A stretch of 64,000 nucleotides of DNA from Amaranthus tricolor (GCF_026212465.1 NC_080048.1:31519517-31583516); one strand, 5' to 3'; positions 1 through 13,400 are shown, numbered from the stretch's first letter. The notes: a model not told the origin generated them from the sequence alone. Program-made: numbers and translations.

Positions 1-186
1 AAGAAGAAGAAGATGACGTCTCAACGCGAATGGTGAAGAAGAAGCAAGATGATGGCGTGAAGAACTGAAGATTGAAGAAGCAAGATGACGTCTCAGTGAA
101 GACTGAAGGAGGAAGAAGGCAAGCAGCAGCCAGCAAGAATGAAGGAGGAAGAAGACGGGATAGGCCCAAGGTAGATTAAGTCATTT
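1..186. repeat. purine-rich low-complexity sequence
   Basis: This is a GAA/GAAGA-rich run built from variants of 'gaagaagaagcaagatga' and 'gaagactgaagg', with loosely repeated blocks. I see no open frame that looks like a gene. It could be the edge of a larger repeat that begins outside the window. Confidence 0.45.
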
Positions 187-400
187 AGGGTTTTGGTCTT
201 TTGGAAATTAAAAAAAAAAAAAAATCAAACCAGATACCGGGTACCCGGTTTTCCAAAATTCTCGATCCGTATCCGACCCGAATACCTGGTTTTAAAACCA
301 GGTACCCGACCCGAATTATCCGAATTTGGAAAACCGAGTAATTTGCCCGGTTTTAAAAATCAGAAACCAGGTTTTTCGAATCGGGTTTTCGCTACATACT
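187..400. repeat. GGGTACCCGG-rich dispersed repeat, possible hAT-like miniature element piece
   Basis: The stretch is full of short complementary words such as 'accgggtacccgg', 'gacccgaat' and 'accaggtacccgac'. The hAT-like element at 48,047-48,676 has the same style ('accgggtcgacccgg', 'ggatatccggt'). No terminal repeat or target duplication was found here, so it is at best a truncated relative. The 86-codon open frame across it is a by-product of the repeat. Confidence 0.35.
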
Positions 401-589
401 ATTTCCTGACCACCAATTGGTACCCATCTTTGTCTTTTCGTGGTCTATTGTAATTTTTAGGGGCCTTTTGGTTCCCTTTGTCCCCTCTGCATTCCTGTTC
501 ATTGTGACCCATTTTTTTTACATTTGGTATAAAGATTAGGCTTCCATTCATAGACCACTTGTTGAGTAACCAACTCGTCCTTCATATTA

Positions 590-1426
590 GCGAATTGAAT
601 TTCTTGAACTCATCATTGGTATTCATTTCAACTAAGACACAGGCGAACCTTAGCCTAGCTTTCTGACGTGTGGCATTATCCACTTTGATAACATTTCCCA
701 CAATACTTGCTAATTTTCTAAGGCTACTTTCACTCATGTACTCCACTTTAAGCTTAGGGAGTTAAATCCAAACGAGTATGGATGAAAGGCTATTCTTGTC
801 TGTTAACATTTCTGGAGTCCATGGTTTAATCACAAAGGGTTTATTATCAAACAATACTCCATTCGACTCATAAGCCTTATCCCTAGACTCGATTGATTTC
901 ATCCTAACCATATAGACTCCTTTGTCCACAATACCGACTGAGTCTATGTCTAGGTCTTTCCAAATTCTACGCACAAATCCATCTATAACATGTAAAGGTG
1001 GTTTTGCCCTGACCACAAAACATACCACAACTGTTTCTTGATAACGAATTTCATCCTCAATATCAAATAAATCAATTTTAACAAGATTAGGTTTTAAAGG
1101 TGTGATATCTTCGGTTGTTGGTGTAGGAATCTGTGTATCCTGACCTAGCTACTGACTTGATGTGCTCGAGATTGCCCACGGTCGGCTGGGATGAACACCA
1201 TGGTCGTCACACTCAACAGTAGGTTTGGGGTTATCGAATTTGTCCCCATCTACCTCTTTAGGACTATACTAACACGGTGGTCGCAGAGGTGGGGCTTTGG
1301 GCTGGGTTGCTTCACCTTCCCCTTCCATACCTCCAATGACAATGGCTGCCCAGCTTTGGGGCTCTTTTGCTGCACCTCCATCTTTCGTGGCCGACCTGGG
1401 CCTCGTTCTTTGGCTGGTTCACCCAT
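590..1426 (-). pseudogene. LINE ORF1-like remnant (AT-hook plus DUF4283)
   Basis: Reading the minus strand from an ATG at 1,426, the start encodes a basic AT-hook-like stretch (RGPGRPRK). After several stops and frame changes comes a DUF4283-like domain at about 1,070-590, with the ordered motifs VVCFVVRAKPP, IWKDL, GVYMVRM, LFDNKPFVIKPW and, past a stop, LPKLKVEYMSE. DUF4283 is common in plant L1-type LINE ORF1 proteins and zinc-knuckle gag-like proteins. It binds nucleic acid rather than catalysing transposition. No reverse transcriptase is seen next to it, so this is a broken fragment. The family call is fairly safe; the LINE assignment is inferred from the AT-hook plus DUF4283 layout. Confidence 0.7.
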
Positions 1427-1484
1427 GGCGAACCTGAGGAGGCTAGAGATAGAAGTCGGGAGGGTTTAGAGAGTATTCTTTACG

Positions 1485-2425
1485 CTATCAAGGTACGTTA
1501 TTTTTTCTATTAATTACATTATTTATTGTTTCATGAATTTTATTTTATAATATATGTTGTATTTATTTTGAAATTTTTTTTTAATAAGCATTAAGGTGCG
1601 TCCTTTTTTTTATAATAATTATAAGTACTTACTTGAAATAGTAGTTTTTCTTAATTATATTCAGTTATGTACTGTAAAAATGTGTTAAAAATGATGAAAG
1701 TACGTTCCTCAAATTTAATGAAATTAAGTATCGTATTACTTACTTATATTTAGTTGCAACAATAAAATCTTACTAAAATTAGTAACAGAATAATTTTCGA
1801 TTTGGAGCTTTTAAATTCCGCACTAATGCTAATTACTGCCTATATGTTTTTTTTAAGGTTGTAATTCGCACTAGTGTGGAATTTTAAAGTTCCGATTCGT
1901 AAATTAATTCTTAGTAAAATTTGATGTTGCAAACAAACCAATAAGTAAAATCTACGATGCTGAATTTCCTTAGATTTAAGAAACATATATTTAAAATTTT
2001 CACTTTTTTATCTTACATACGAGGATATAATTAAGAAAAACTACTATTTCTATTTAGTACTTTTAATTTTAACGAATAAATGGTCGACCTAAAAGCTTAT
2101 TAAAATTTTTTAAATGAAATACCGACTAGATTCCGACTACTAGTTAGTCGCCGATCAGTCGGAATTTTGATTTTCAAATTTTGAAATTTAGTCAAAAATG
2201 ATCTCTGACAAGTATAATACCGACAGTATATTAGTCGGAAGTCAATCGTTGATTAGTCAGAAGAGATCGTATTCCTTTTATAAATACCCTCAACCAGCAA
2301 AATAATTTTTCTTCACTACTTTCACATCTCAATCTCTATAAAACTTTCTTCTAAATACTTTAATTTCTTTCATACAAAATTATCATATTTACATTATCTC
2401 TCAAAATTAACAAGAATTCTTAACA
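1485..2425 (+). repeat. first unit of a tandem duplication in the CACTA leader, with internal palindrome
   Basis: The unit begins at 'ctatcaagg' (1,485) and recurs 941 bp later at 2,426. It contains a long imperfect palindrome: the text around 1,600-1,840 reappears reverse-complemented at about 1,858-2,085 (for example 'gaaatagtagtttttctt' against 'aagaaaaactactatttc'). After the palindrome come GTCGG subterminal motifs, a TATA-like 'ttataaatac' (2,279) and a pyrimidine-rich leader. Confidence 0.7.
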
Positions 2426-3270
2426 CTATCAAGGTATGTTTGTTTTTTTCCTGTTAATTAGATTATTTATTGTTTCATGAATTATAGTTATATTTTCATT
2501 AATTTAATTTTAGTTATATGCATTATTTATTATGTTATGATATATGTTGTATTTATTTAAAAAAAAATTTAATGAGCTTTTAGGCGCAGCCATATTTTGC
2601 ACTAATTATAAGTACTTACCCGAAATAGTAGTTTTTATTAATTATATTCTTGTATGTACTATAAAAATAAGTTAGAAATGATTAAAATATGTTCCTCAAA
2701 TTTAATGAAATTAAGCATCGTATTATTTACTTATATTAAGTTGCAACAATAAAATCTTACTAAAATTAGTAAAAAAATAATTTGTGAGTTGGAGCTTCAA
2801 ACTGCGCACTTGTGCTAATTACGGCCTATATGCTTAGTTTTTAAGGCTTTAATTCGTACAAATGCGCAGTTTCGAAGCTCTGATTTGCCAATTATTCTTA
2901 GTAAAATTTGATGTTGCAACAAAAGTAATAAGTAAAATTTTCAATGCTTAATTTCATTAAATTTAAGAAAGATATATTTAACATTTCCACTTTTTTATGG
3001 TACATACAAGGATATATTTAAGAAAAAATATTATTTGTGTCTAGTACTTATAGTTTTCACGATAAAATGGCCGTTCTAAAAGCTCATTAAATTTTTTTTT
3101 TAAAAAAATATTTACCGACCAATTTCCAACTAATATATAGTCGCAAATCAGTCGGAAATTTGAAATTCAAAATTTGAAATTCAGTCAAAGATGCTCTGAT
3201 AGACGTATTTATGGAGGAACAACTTTTTGTTTACCGACTGTTTTCCGACTCCTTTACGGTCGGTAAGTGG
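2426..3270 (+). repeat. second unit of the CACTA leader duplication, with internal palindrome
   Basis: This diverged copy of 1,485-2,300 has the same order: 'ctatcaaggtatg', AT-rich arm, centre near 2,830, mirrored arm to about 3,075, then GTCGG/CCGAC motifs at 3,115-3,265. 'ctatcaag|gtatg' looks like an exon end plus a 5' splice donor, and an acceptor-like 'tttcgcag' lies at 3,334-3,341 before the transposase coding text. If so, the palindrome lies inside the first intron of the TNP2-like gene. Confidence 0.65.
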
Positions 3271-4314
3271 TCGGTATTCTAAAAAGTTGTTTCACTTTTC
3301 AGCTTTTCTTTTTAATATTTTCCGTGCTAGTTATTTCGCAGGGTAATGACTTACGTAGTGAAAGAAGTTGGATGTACAAGAGAAGTTGTAAAGGAGTTTA
3401 TAATATTAGATATTTAGAAGGGGTCGGAGAATTTTTATACAATTTGCAGAGAAAAAAATCTAGATGAGGTTGCCGAGTCTGAAGACGGACTTTCATATTC
3501 CCGAGAGACTTTACGATGAAATCTGTCAATTGATTATTGAAGTGTTTCCAAAAGATAAGCGGATGACATCCAATTTTTATGATACGAAGAAATGAATTTC
3601 AGCTCTTGGATTACTGGTAGAGAAGATTGACTGTTGTATTAATGGGTGTATGATTTATTGGGGCCCCACAGCAAGTATGACACAATGTGATGATTGTGGG
3701 GTTTCTAGATGGATAACAGATAAAACCCCAAGAAAGAAGTTCCACTACTTTCCCCTCAGTTCTAGGCTACAACGGTTGTATGCTTCTGCGACTATGTCAG
3801 TCACATGAGCTGGTATGCGAAGCACTATTCAGAAGTTGGAGAGATGTGTCACCTCTCGGACAGTGAAGCCTGGTTGACATTTAACGCGACCCATTCGGAT
3901 TTTTCTAGGGAGACAATAAATGTGAGACTAGGGTTGTGTACAGATGGTTTCAACCCATTTGGCAGCTCGGGACAACAATATTCTAGTTGGCTCGTAATAT
4001 TAAGTCCTATATAATCTTCCTCCCTTGATGTGCATGAAGAAACAATATATGTTCTCAACGGTGATCGTTCCTAGTCATAACAATCCAAAACATAAGATTG
4101 ACCTGTACCTACAGCCACTAATACACGAGTTGAAGCTGTTATGGGAAGATGGGATCCAGACATACGACGTATCTAAGAGAGGGAACTTTCAGCTTCGTGC
4201 GGCTTTGATGTGGACAATCAACAACTTTTCAGCTTATTCGATGATGTCGGGTGGAGTACATGTGGCGTGCACGCTTGTTCGTATTGTATGGATGATTCCA
4301 AAGTCGTCTATGTA

Positions 4315-5814
4315 TGTAACACCCCGATATTTTCCCGATATTTTTCCCTGATATATTTAATAATTTATTAGTAATATTATTTCAATATATATATTTTATT
4401 TATTATTGGGCTTGGTCATGAGATTGCAATCCTTTTTGGAAAATAGAATTATTTTGGGCCCAAACTTTTCCTTAACCCATCTTTTATTTTTTTTTTTAAA
4501 AAAAATAATAGGAGGGAAATGGCCGGCCCTATGGGGACTCTTGGTGGAGTTTGTAACTCCCTTAGAGTAATGAAAGATCAAGGCATTAATCCCATATAAT
4601 TAACCCTTCTTAATTCCTTAATCATTTTTCATTTTGGCATCCTTTCATTTTTAAAGTTTCCAAGAAAAAAAAACATATCCTCTCAAAAATTCCTCCTAAT
4701 CCACATGCCTAACTCCATTACCCTTCAGCATTTGGTGTTGTTCCTTTACAATTGTGAGTGTAATTCTTAATCTATGTTGATTCTTAAGTTTTAATTTAAA
4801 ATTCTATGATTATTATATGTTTTATCTTATAATTCATGTTTAATTTATAAATTAAAATTTCATGTATGATTTTGGGATGTATTTTTTTATCTAAATTGAT
4901 GAAGGATGTATTTTTTTTAGGGTTTTTAGATATGCATATATGTGAAGAATAGGATTGGTTTGTATGATGGGTGATTTTGAAATTTATATATAAATATGAA
5001 TGTTCATGTAAAAAAATGTGTGTGTGGTTTTTTTATATTTGGTGGAAAAGTTATTTATTTTATTGGCTAATATGAGAAATTTATAATTTTTGCTAGAAAA
5101 AAAAAATATACAAATATGTATAAAGAAATTATTGTTGAATAATGAATTTAATCTCAAAGATGGTTCATAAGAATTATATAAATTTGGTCATTGATATTTA
5201 ATAGGCAGTATACCATTTGGAATTCATTTGTTGATGAATTTTGGTAAATCCCGTAGGATTAGGGAAATGGTAAAAAAAAATTTGTTTTTGTAGCACTTTT
5301 TGGCATGAAAATAGGTTAAAAAAAATACTTAGAGTACATTATGAATTATGAAAATTAGTACCCGGGGGTTTTGACGCCTTCCAAATGCAACGGTGAAGTC
5401 GGAATTTCAGTTTGACAGTGTTAACATACTGTTCTGGACAGAATACTAAATCTTAATTTTATTTGATGTTATGTTGTGATGTAGTATGTTGTGTGATCAT
5501 GAATTGATTGCAAGAGTGGCATGATGTTAGATGTGTGTGTGTGCGCACGCGCGCTTTGATTGTGGTTTCAGAAAGTGTGAATATATGCTTATTCCTGTAT
5601 GTACGATTGTGTCATGTAGGAAGTCGATTCGTGACGAGAAGTTGATAGGTACATTTAAGATTTGCTTTTGCTTTCTTAAGGTACGTATAAGCAATAAAAC
5701 TTTGTACATCGTGGATTAGTTGTTTTAAAAGAATAATAATAATAATAACAATAATAATAATAATAATAACAATAACAATAACAATAACAATAACAATAAC
5801 AATAACATAACAAT

Positions 5815-5895
<81 letters not shown>

Positions 5896-6779
5896 TATTA
5901 TTATTATTATTATTATTATTATAAAATATTAAATAAATTATGAAGATGATGTTATGCTTTCTTAATCAAGAGATATGATTTCAATAACTCGATGAGTAGA
6001 GGTATTATGACCTCACTAACTTTAAAATAGACGTAGTATGACGTCGATTGGTGGAAAGATTTTTACTCGCGGTTTATGGGGGCATTATGAGCCACTGCAG
6101 GGGTATGCATACTTAAGCATAGGCATCGAAGTAAGGCGTGTTGCCTATGGTAGAGACTTGTTTAGGGGTTAGCTCCCCCTAATGTATTGTCTCACTCTTG
6201 AAGTTTGGGATTTGGTCCAGCAGTAGGGCTGACTGACTCAATAAATCATTTGTAATTTATTAAAAAGTAATTATTGAACTGTAGCCGACGTATGGTAGGT
6301 TGCCATTGTGCTTTATGTTATAATGTTAATGTTATAAGAGATGTTTTGCTGACGTGTACCTTTGATCTTAACTATCCTGCAATGATGTTGTTTTCCTTTC
6401 TGGTTTAACTGGCAGTGAGTTAAGTTGCAGGCTGGGGAGTGAGGATTACACCTAAAGAATAAAATAGATAGCGTAAGGAAGGATTTTAATTTTGAACTTT
6501 ATTAATTTTTTCTGGAATAGATTTGTTTAAGAGGCGACTTCGCTCTCGAGATGTATTCCTTGGACTTTTGGTTTCATATCTTTTATCCGCTGCTAAGACT
6601 ATGATATCACTAAATAATCTACAATAACTCTAGTAGAACTCGATCCGCAAGTTTTAACTTTAAAAATTTTGTTTTCTCGTGCCTTTATGACATCTTGGTT
6701 TAACTCGGGTCCTACTTAGTTTTCTTTTAATATATAAAAAATCTCTCTTTTAACGATACGAGTTTTTCCTGGATGTTCA
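4315..6779 (+). mobile_element. solo LTR, probably Ty3/gypsy type, inserted in the TNP2 coding exon
   Basis: The insert starts TGTAACACCCC (4,315), ends ...GGATGTTCA (6,779), and is flanked by the perfect 5-bp duplication ATGTA at 4,310-4,314 and 6,780-6,784. Removing the insert and one ATGTA puts the transposase text before and after into one frame, which confirms both borders. The 2,465-bp length and TG...CA ends fit a large LTR. No internal domains remain, so unequal recombination left a solo LTR. An AAT/AAC microsatellite lies inside. The gypsy assignment is inference from LTR length and the start sequence. Confidence 0.85.
5728..5925. repeat. compound AAT/AAC/ATT microsatellite
   Basis: About 200 bp of trinucleotide and hexanucleotide repeats: (aat)n, (aataac)n, (aac)n, then (aat)n turning into (tta)n. 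The final aat-to-tta switch is self-complementary and could form a hairpin. It lies inside the solo LTR. Confidence 0.9.
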
Positions 6780-9107
6780 ATGTAAGACACAGCAGCAAAG
6801 TGAGTTGGTTTAACTCACATAGGAGATTTTTAGATAGGAGGCACCTGTACTGCATAAATCGGATAAATTTCAGTCATGGAGTTGTTTAGAAGGATATTAG
6901 ACTCGACATACGTATGGGAAATGAGCTGTTAGAGGAGCTGGATCGTTTTGGGTTTTTAAGGGTATTTGAAGATGATGCATCTGAGTACAACACTGAAATC
7001 AGAAAATACTGTGTTGGATGGAAGAAGAGAAGCATTTTTTGGGATCTATAGTACTGGAGAACAAACATGATCCGTCACAACTTGGACGTGATGCACATTG
7101 AGAAGAACTTTTTTGATAACATTTTCAACACATTAATATGTGTGCCGGGAAAAACTAAGGATCATCTGAAGGCACGTCAAGATTTAGCTGAACTCGGCAT
7201 CCAATTAGAATTGCATCCAGTTGGTTCAACCATCCCTATGGCCACATACACACTTAATAGACAACAAATGACTGTCCTTTTAGAGTGGCTTAAAACTCTA
7301 AGATTTCCTGATGGGTATGTTGCAAATTTAGCCAGGAACATCGACATAGCTAAACATCAGATATTCGGGATGAAGAGTCATGATTGTCATGTGTTCATGC
7401 AACGGTTAATTCCCATAGCATTTCGAAAATTGCTGCAAACCAAAGTATGGGAAGCTTTAACAGAAGTTAATCTGTTCTTTAGAAGTCTTACTTCTCCAAA
7501 GATTTCTGCAACTGATATGTGGAGGTTGGATGAGGAAATTGCAGTGGTGCCCTTAAAATTAGAGACTATATTTCCTCCAACGTTCTTTGATGCTTATCTC
7601 CTTGTTCATTTAGCTTACGAGGTAAGGATTGCTGGTCCAGTACAATATAGGTTAATGTATCCATTTGACAGGTAAATTTAAAACTAATTATTATTTAGGT
7701 TACAAGTCAACAAGTCTTAATAATTACTATTTAACAGGTACCTTTGACATTTAAAGCTTAATGTCAAAAACAAAGCGCATGTTGAGGCTTCGATCTATAA
7801 TGCATATCTTACAGAAGAAGCATCATACTTTGTCTCGCATTACTTTGGGCAAGACGTTCGATGAGAGTTAGAGATCTTCCTAGAAGCGATGACGGAGGCT
7901 TTAATAACGTCAGATCAAGTGTTTTGTCCATATTCACACATCCAATCAAATTCCAAGGGAGGGGTAAGGTTCTTATAATGGATGAAGCAGATCTCAACAT
8001 TGCTCAGACATATGTTTTGCGAAACTTTCCGGAGGTTAATCACTTTTATGATCAATTTGTGCACTTAATCAAAAAGTACAAACCAAATTTAAACCCGGAG
8101 CAGATTGATCATGTGGTGCAAAACCAATTTGCACCTTGGTTTCAACACCTTGTAAGTACACGTTTAACATTGTAATTTTGAATGTTAATAGTATTACAAA
8201 CTAAGTTTAAATTATTGATAATGTGCAGTCTAGGGACGGGTTTCTTGATGGTGTGGAGAATGCTGACATTTTAAAGGACGTCGCCGAGGGACCATTGCAG
8301 AAGGCACGTCGCTATGATGTTTGTTACGTGAATGGTTATAGATTTCACACTATATTCCATTCTGCTAAAAGTAAATCCACTGCAAACAGCGGGGTGTGCG
8401 TTAAATCTGATGATAACAGTCCAGATGAAACAGACTTTTATGGAAAGTTAGAGGACACTATTGAGCTTGAGTATCGAGCACTTCCAATTAAAAGGGTCAC
8501 ACTATTCAAATGTCAATGGTATGATCAAACTACCACCGGATATGACCATGGTACGAGAATCCATCCATGGTACAAGCTGGTTGACGTTCATAATGGTCGA
8601 TCGTATAGAAAGTAGGATCCTTTTGTGCTAGCAAGTCAAGCTTCCCAAGTTATTATGTACCTTATCCGAGTTTAAAACAAAACATGAAAGATTGGCGAGC
8701 TGTTTGCAAAGTCAGGTCGAAGCATTTCGAGGAAAGTGCTTTCCAACTGGAAGAGAAATCACCGGATTTTGTGGTAAATGAAGATGTTTCAGAGGAAATA
8801 GTCGCATCGCTGCGTGATCTAGCTAATGAGCTGTTAGTGTTAGACGAAACGGTTGATGATGTCGATGAAAACGAAGACACCGACGAAGATCTTGTATTAT
8901 CTGACGACAATGATATCGATGACAATTATATAACCCAATAAATTTTATTTTGTTATCCAATATTTTTTTAGTCGTATGTTTAATTAGGTACATTAATTTT
9001 TAAATTTGGAACGATTTTCAATTTTAGTAATTATTAATATTAATTTAAAATATAATTGTCTATTTAATACTAAAAGTAATAAAACTTATAATAATTTTTA
9101 GTATAAC

Positions 9108-9215
<108 letters not shown>

Positions 9216-9289
9216 TTAATTATAATTAATTGAATACTCGAATAAATCGAAAATCAAAAGGTGGGAATAATTGAAATTTTAAAATACCG

Positions 9290-9830
9290 AGCATCTACCG
9301 ACTATAATTTAGTAGGAATTCAATCGAAATTTTGAATTTCAAATTGTTCTAGAAAAGGTGGACTGACAGCTCTGCAACCTTAGGAAGGAAAACATGCTTT
9401 TCAGTTTCGTCTAAATACTAGTCGGAAAGTAGTCGGTATACTGAAAAGGTGTTTCACTTTTTAAAGCTGGCAGACATGCCATAATTGCTCTGATTTACAC
9501 TGCAAAAAGTATCTCACCGACTAACCTGCGATTAAAATCTCGTCGGTAAGTGGTCGGAAAATTTCTGAGTAAATTCTCATGGGTAAAAAAATTTGTGAAC
9601 TGCTCTGCGACTAATTATTAATCTGTAATTAGTCGGAAATTTCTTTAAAATAAATACCCAAATTTTCACCAGAAACGCCATTTTCTTTTTTACTCCATTT
9701 CAATTTTTTACTCGATTTGCTCTCCTCTTATTATTCCTCTGACGATTTCATAGGCCAACATTCCGACACTTTTTCGACTACTTCATCTCCTACTAAATCT
9801 CCGACAACTTAAGGTTAGTTTTCTTTTTAT
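9290..9830 (+). promoter_or_regulatory. GTCGG-motif cluster and leader before the second CACTA gene
   Basis: Several copies of GTCGGaa/ccGACTA words lie at 9,295-9,640, spaced tens of bases apart and in both orientations. They are followed by 'aaataaataccc' (TATA-like, about 9,648), a pyrimidine-rich leader, and a possible donor ('cttaag|gttagt', about 9,812). This repeats the order seen before the TNP2-like gene at 2,110-2,430. In En/Spm the TNPA protein binds short subterminal repeats; a similar role here is inference. Confidence 0.5.
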
Positions 9831-10177
9831 TTTTTTATATTTTAAACATGATTTTTGACATTTCATGGGTTTTTTTTTATTTAATTGTGGAATGATTATG
9901 TTAAATGTTAAACATGATGACTTTCTTAGTATTATTGAACATTATTCTTGAATATGTCATTTTTTTTTTTGATTTATGATCATGTTTTAAGATATATAAT
10001 TTCGAAATTTCTATGGATTTATATTAAACATGTTCATGAACATGATAATTTCAAAATTGGTGGCTAAAGAATGATTTTTTTTTTTGAAATTTCGAAATAT
10101 ATACAATTGGTTTATGAAATGTTGCTGATTTGTGAATTTGGGACTATTTTTTGTTGTTGATTTTTTTTTTTGAATTT

Positions 10178-10181
<4 letters not shown>

Positions 10182-10269
<88 letters not shown>
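10182..10269. repeat. (AT)n microsatellite
   Basis: Uninterrupted TA dinucleotides of roughly 44 units in the presumed long intron before the second CACTA gene. Confidence 0.95.
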
Positions 10270-10272
<3 letters not shown>

Positions 10273-10454
10273 TCATATTGTTAGTTTTTTTTTTTTTAAA
10301 TTCTTGAACATGTTAAATTGATGAATTTTTGGTTTTTTCTTTTAAGAACATGTTTAAAGTTGTTGATCATGTTAAAGTTATGGTTTTTTTGTTTTATGTT
10401 AAATATTAGGGTGTTTTGTTTTGGTGCTGGGTGGGCTGTTTTGGGTGGGTATTT

Positions 10455-10535
10455 GGGCGGTTGTGTGGTGGTTTAGGGGCAGCTGTGGGGTGGTTTAGGG
10501 GCAGCTGTGGGGCGGTTTAGGGGCAGTTTTGGGTT
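10455..10535 (+). repeat. G-rich minisatellite
   Basis: About three tandem units of 'gtggtttaggggcagctg' with small changes, one after another. The G-runs on + could form a G-quadruplex. It sits in the presumed intron upstream of the second CACTA gene. Confidence 0.75.
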
Positions 10536-10579
10536 GTTGAATTTGTTTTGTGAATTAATTATTTTTGATAAGTAGTAAA

Positions 10580-10597
10580 AATAATAATAATTATTAT

Positions 10598-10654
<57 letters not shown>

Positions 10655-10655
10655 T
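10580..10655. repeat. (AAT)n microsatellite
   Basis: Imperfect 'aataataatt attatt' followed by a clean run of 'aat', ending about 30 bp before the start codon of the second CACTA gene. Confidence 0.9.
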
Positions 10656-10686
10656 GTTAACATGATTAATTTTATTTTATTAAGCC

Positions 10687-12105
<1,419 letters not shown>

Positions 12106-12514
12106 TTTATGTTTAATTTCTTATCTACCCTATTTTTTGTTAGCATTTTTAGTTAACATAAAAAAATAGATTAGCTTTTGTAAGTTTGCTATAGTAGATT
12201 AATTTATGTATACATATATTTTAGAACATTCTTTAGAATAGCTGATGTTGGATGTTGAGGAAATGCTGGATTTTTAGCTGTTTTCGAATTAGATACATAG
12301 TATATCTATATTGGTTTATATTTCAGGGCTACATTGGTTTATATTTCAGGGGTTACTTAAGTTTTGGTTTTTGTTAATTTATAGAGGAAACTTTGCCAAA
12401 AATTTTACAAATCCATTGTTTAAATGTTTATAATTTCGATTTGTAGGATGAATACAAGCGCCTTATTGCACCTTTCCCCGTAGATGCGCCTGTCGAGTAC
12501 GGCCGAAAATTTTA

Positions 12515-13400
12515 CAAATCCAATCAAACAGGTACGGCGGAAGAATATATGGAATGTGATTTGGCCACGGAAAAAGTGAAAATCACGACCTGCTAAACCA
12601 TCTGAAAAAATAACAGTATATTAATATCATTCAATTCATCTAAAACATATATGATTATAGGAAAGGAAATACGAGTACCAGATAAGTTTAAACTGAAGTC
12701 AATTACAACTGATGATTGGCTTGATCGATTGCTAGATCTACCACTAGATCTCCCGCGTGATGAAGATCTGGATCCGCGACCCTTTGAGGATGATGTACTG
12801 TACTCGAGCGCACTTTTGTTTCTCCTGAGGGTTCTGTTTGTCGTTGGTCTTTCCTTCCTCGGTGGATTTGCTTGTATCATCAGGGTGTTGTTCATGTTAT
12901 AAGTACCTAAGATATGTGTCGTACAACTGCAGGGTCGGCTTTTAAAACTTCATCCACCAACGATTGAAAGTACTCTTTATCATCAGCGTTTGTGTGCCGT
13001 ACTTCTGCATTGGCGTCTTCTTCTGCCTCTAAGTACTTTTTTCCAAAATGGATGTATATCGTCCAAGTACAACGAACCATGAAACCGGATTGACAAGTAA
13101 CAGTAACACGCGTAGGGTAATCAGTGGGTTCTTTGAAGTACACAACCGCATTTGTCAAAAACATAAATTTCCAAGTTTAACATCCAGTTGTGCTCCATCA
13201 TCAATTGTTTCAAGACAAATATGAAAACATGACGATACAACGGTCTCAAAAAATTAAGTCGCGACGTCCTTGAAATCGAATTCATAGAATCCTGCAGAAC
13301 TTGTCTTATCCTCGATTGCTGATTCGTTATCAAATGCGTGTGCCCATTAAAAACGCTGGGTAGCGGTAATAGCTCATTTAATACCCTCTTTAAAAGCGTT
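12515..13400 (-). mobile_element. inverted fragment of the MULE-OTU element
   Basis: On the minus strand this matches 62,600-63,420 almost base for base. The conserved items are the SWIM-region text (FDKCGCVLQRTH at about 13,150), the arginine/serine-rich tail (about 12,700-12,830), the following intron and the first bases of the OTU exon. At the corresponding position this copy reads TGG where the 63,428 copy has a stop. There is no catalytic transposase domain. It interrupts the CACTA second gene. Bases 13,352-13,400 match the element in the opposite (+) orientation. Confidence 0.85.

Larger units (their letters stand above)
3342..8940 (+). pseudogene. TNP2-like CACTA transposase, broken
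   Basis: The N-terminal transposase-associated domain is at 3,354-3,450 (RSWMYKRS, YLEGVGEF). The TNP2 core follows with frame changes and stops at 3,470-4,314 (NVRLGLCTDGFNPFG, DLYLQPLIHELKLLWEDG, RAALMWTINNF). It resumes after the solo LTR at 6,785 and runs into IRHNLDVMHIEKN (7,067) and a DUF4218-like block to 7,675. A DUF4216-like block follows at about 8,223-8,615 (TLFKCQWYD, IHPWYKLVDV), then an acidic tail to 8,940. Introns are likely near 7,675-7,740 and 8,150-8,230. The family cuts and pastes CACTA elements using a DDE-type active site. Stops and frameshifts in the 5' half make it non-functional. Confidence 0.85.

Noticed and set aside
2313..2345. 'cactactttcac' as the CACTA terminal repeat
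   Set aside because: It lies in the leader between two duplicated units, lacks a complementary copy downstream and has no 3-bp duplication.
12651..12902. 83-codon plus-strand frame near the MULE fragment
   Set aside because: It is the antisense of the Arg/Ser-rich transposase tail; the same antisense frame appears at 63,021-63,296.
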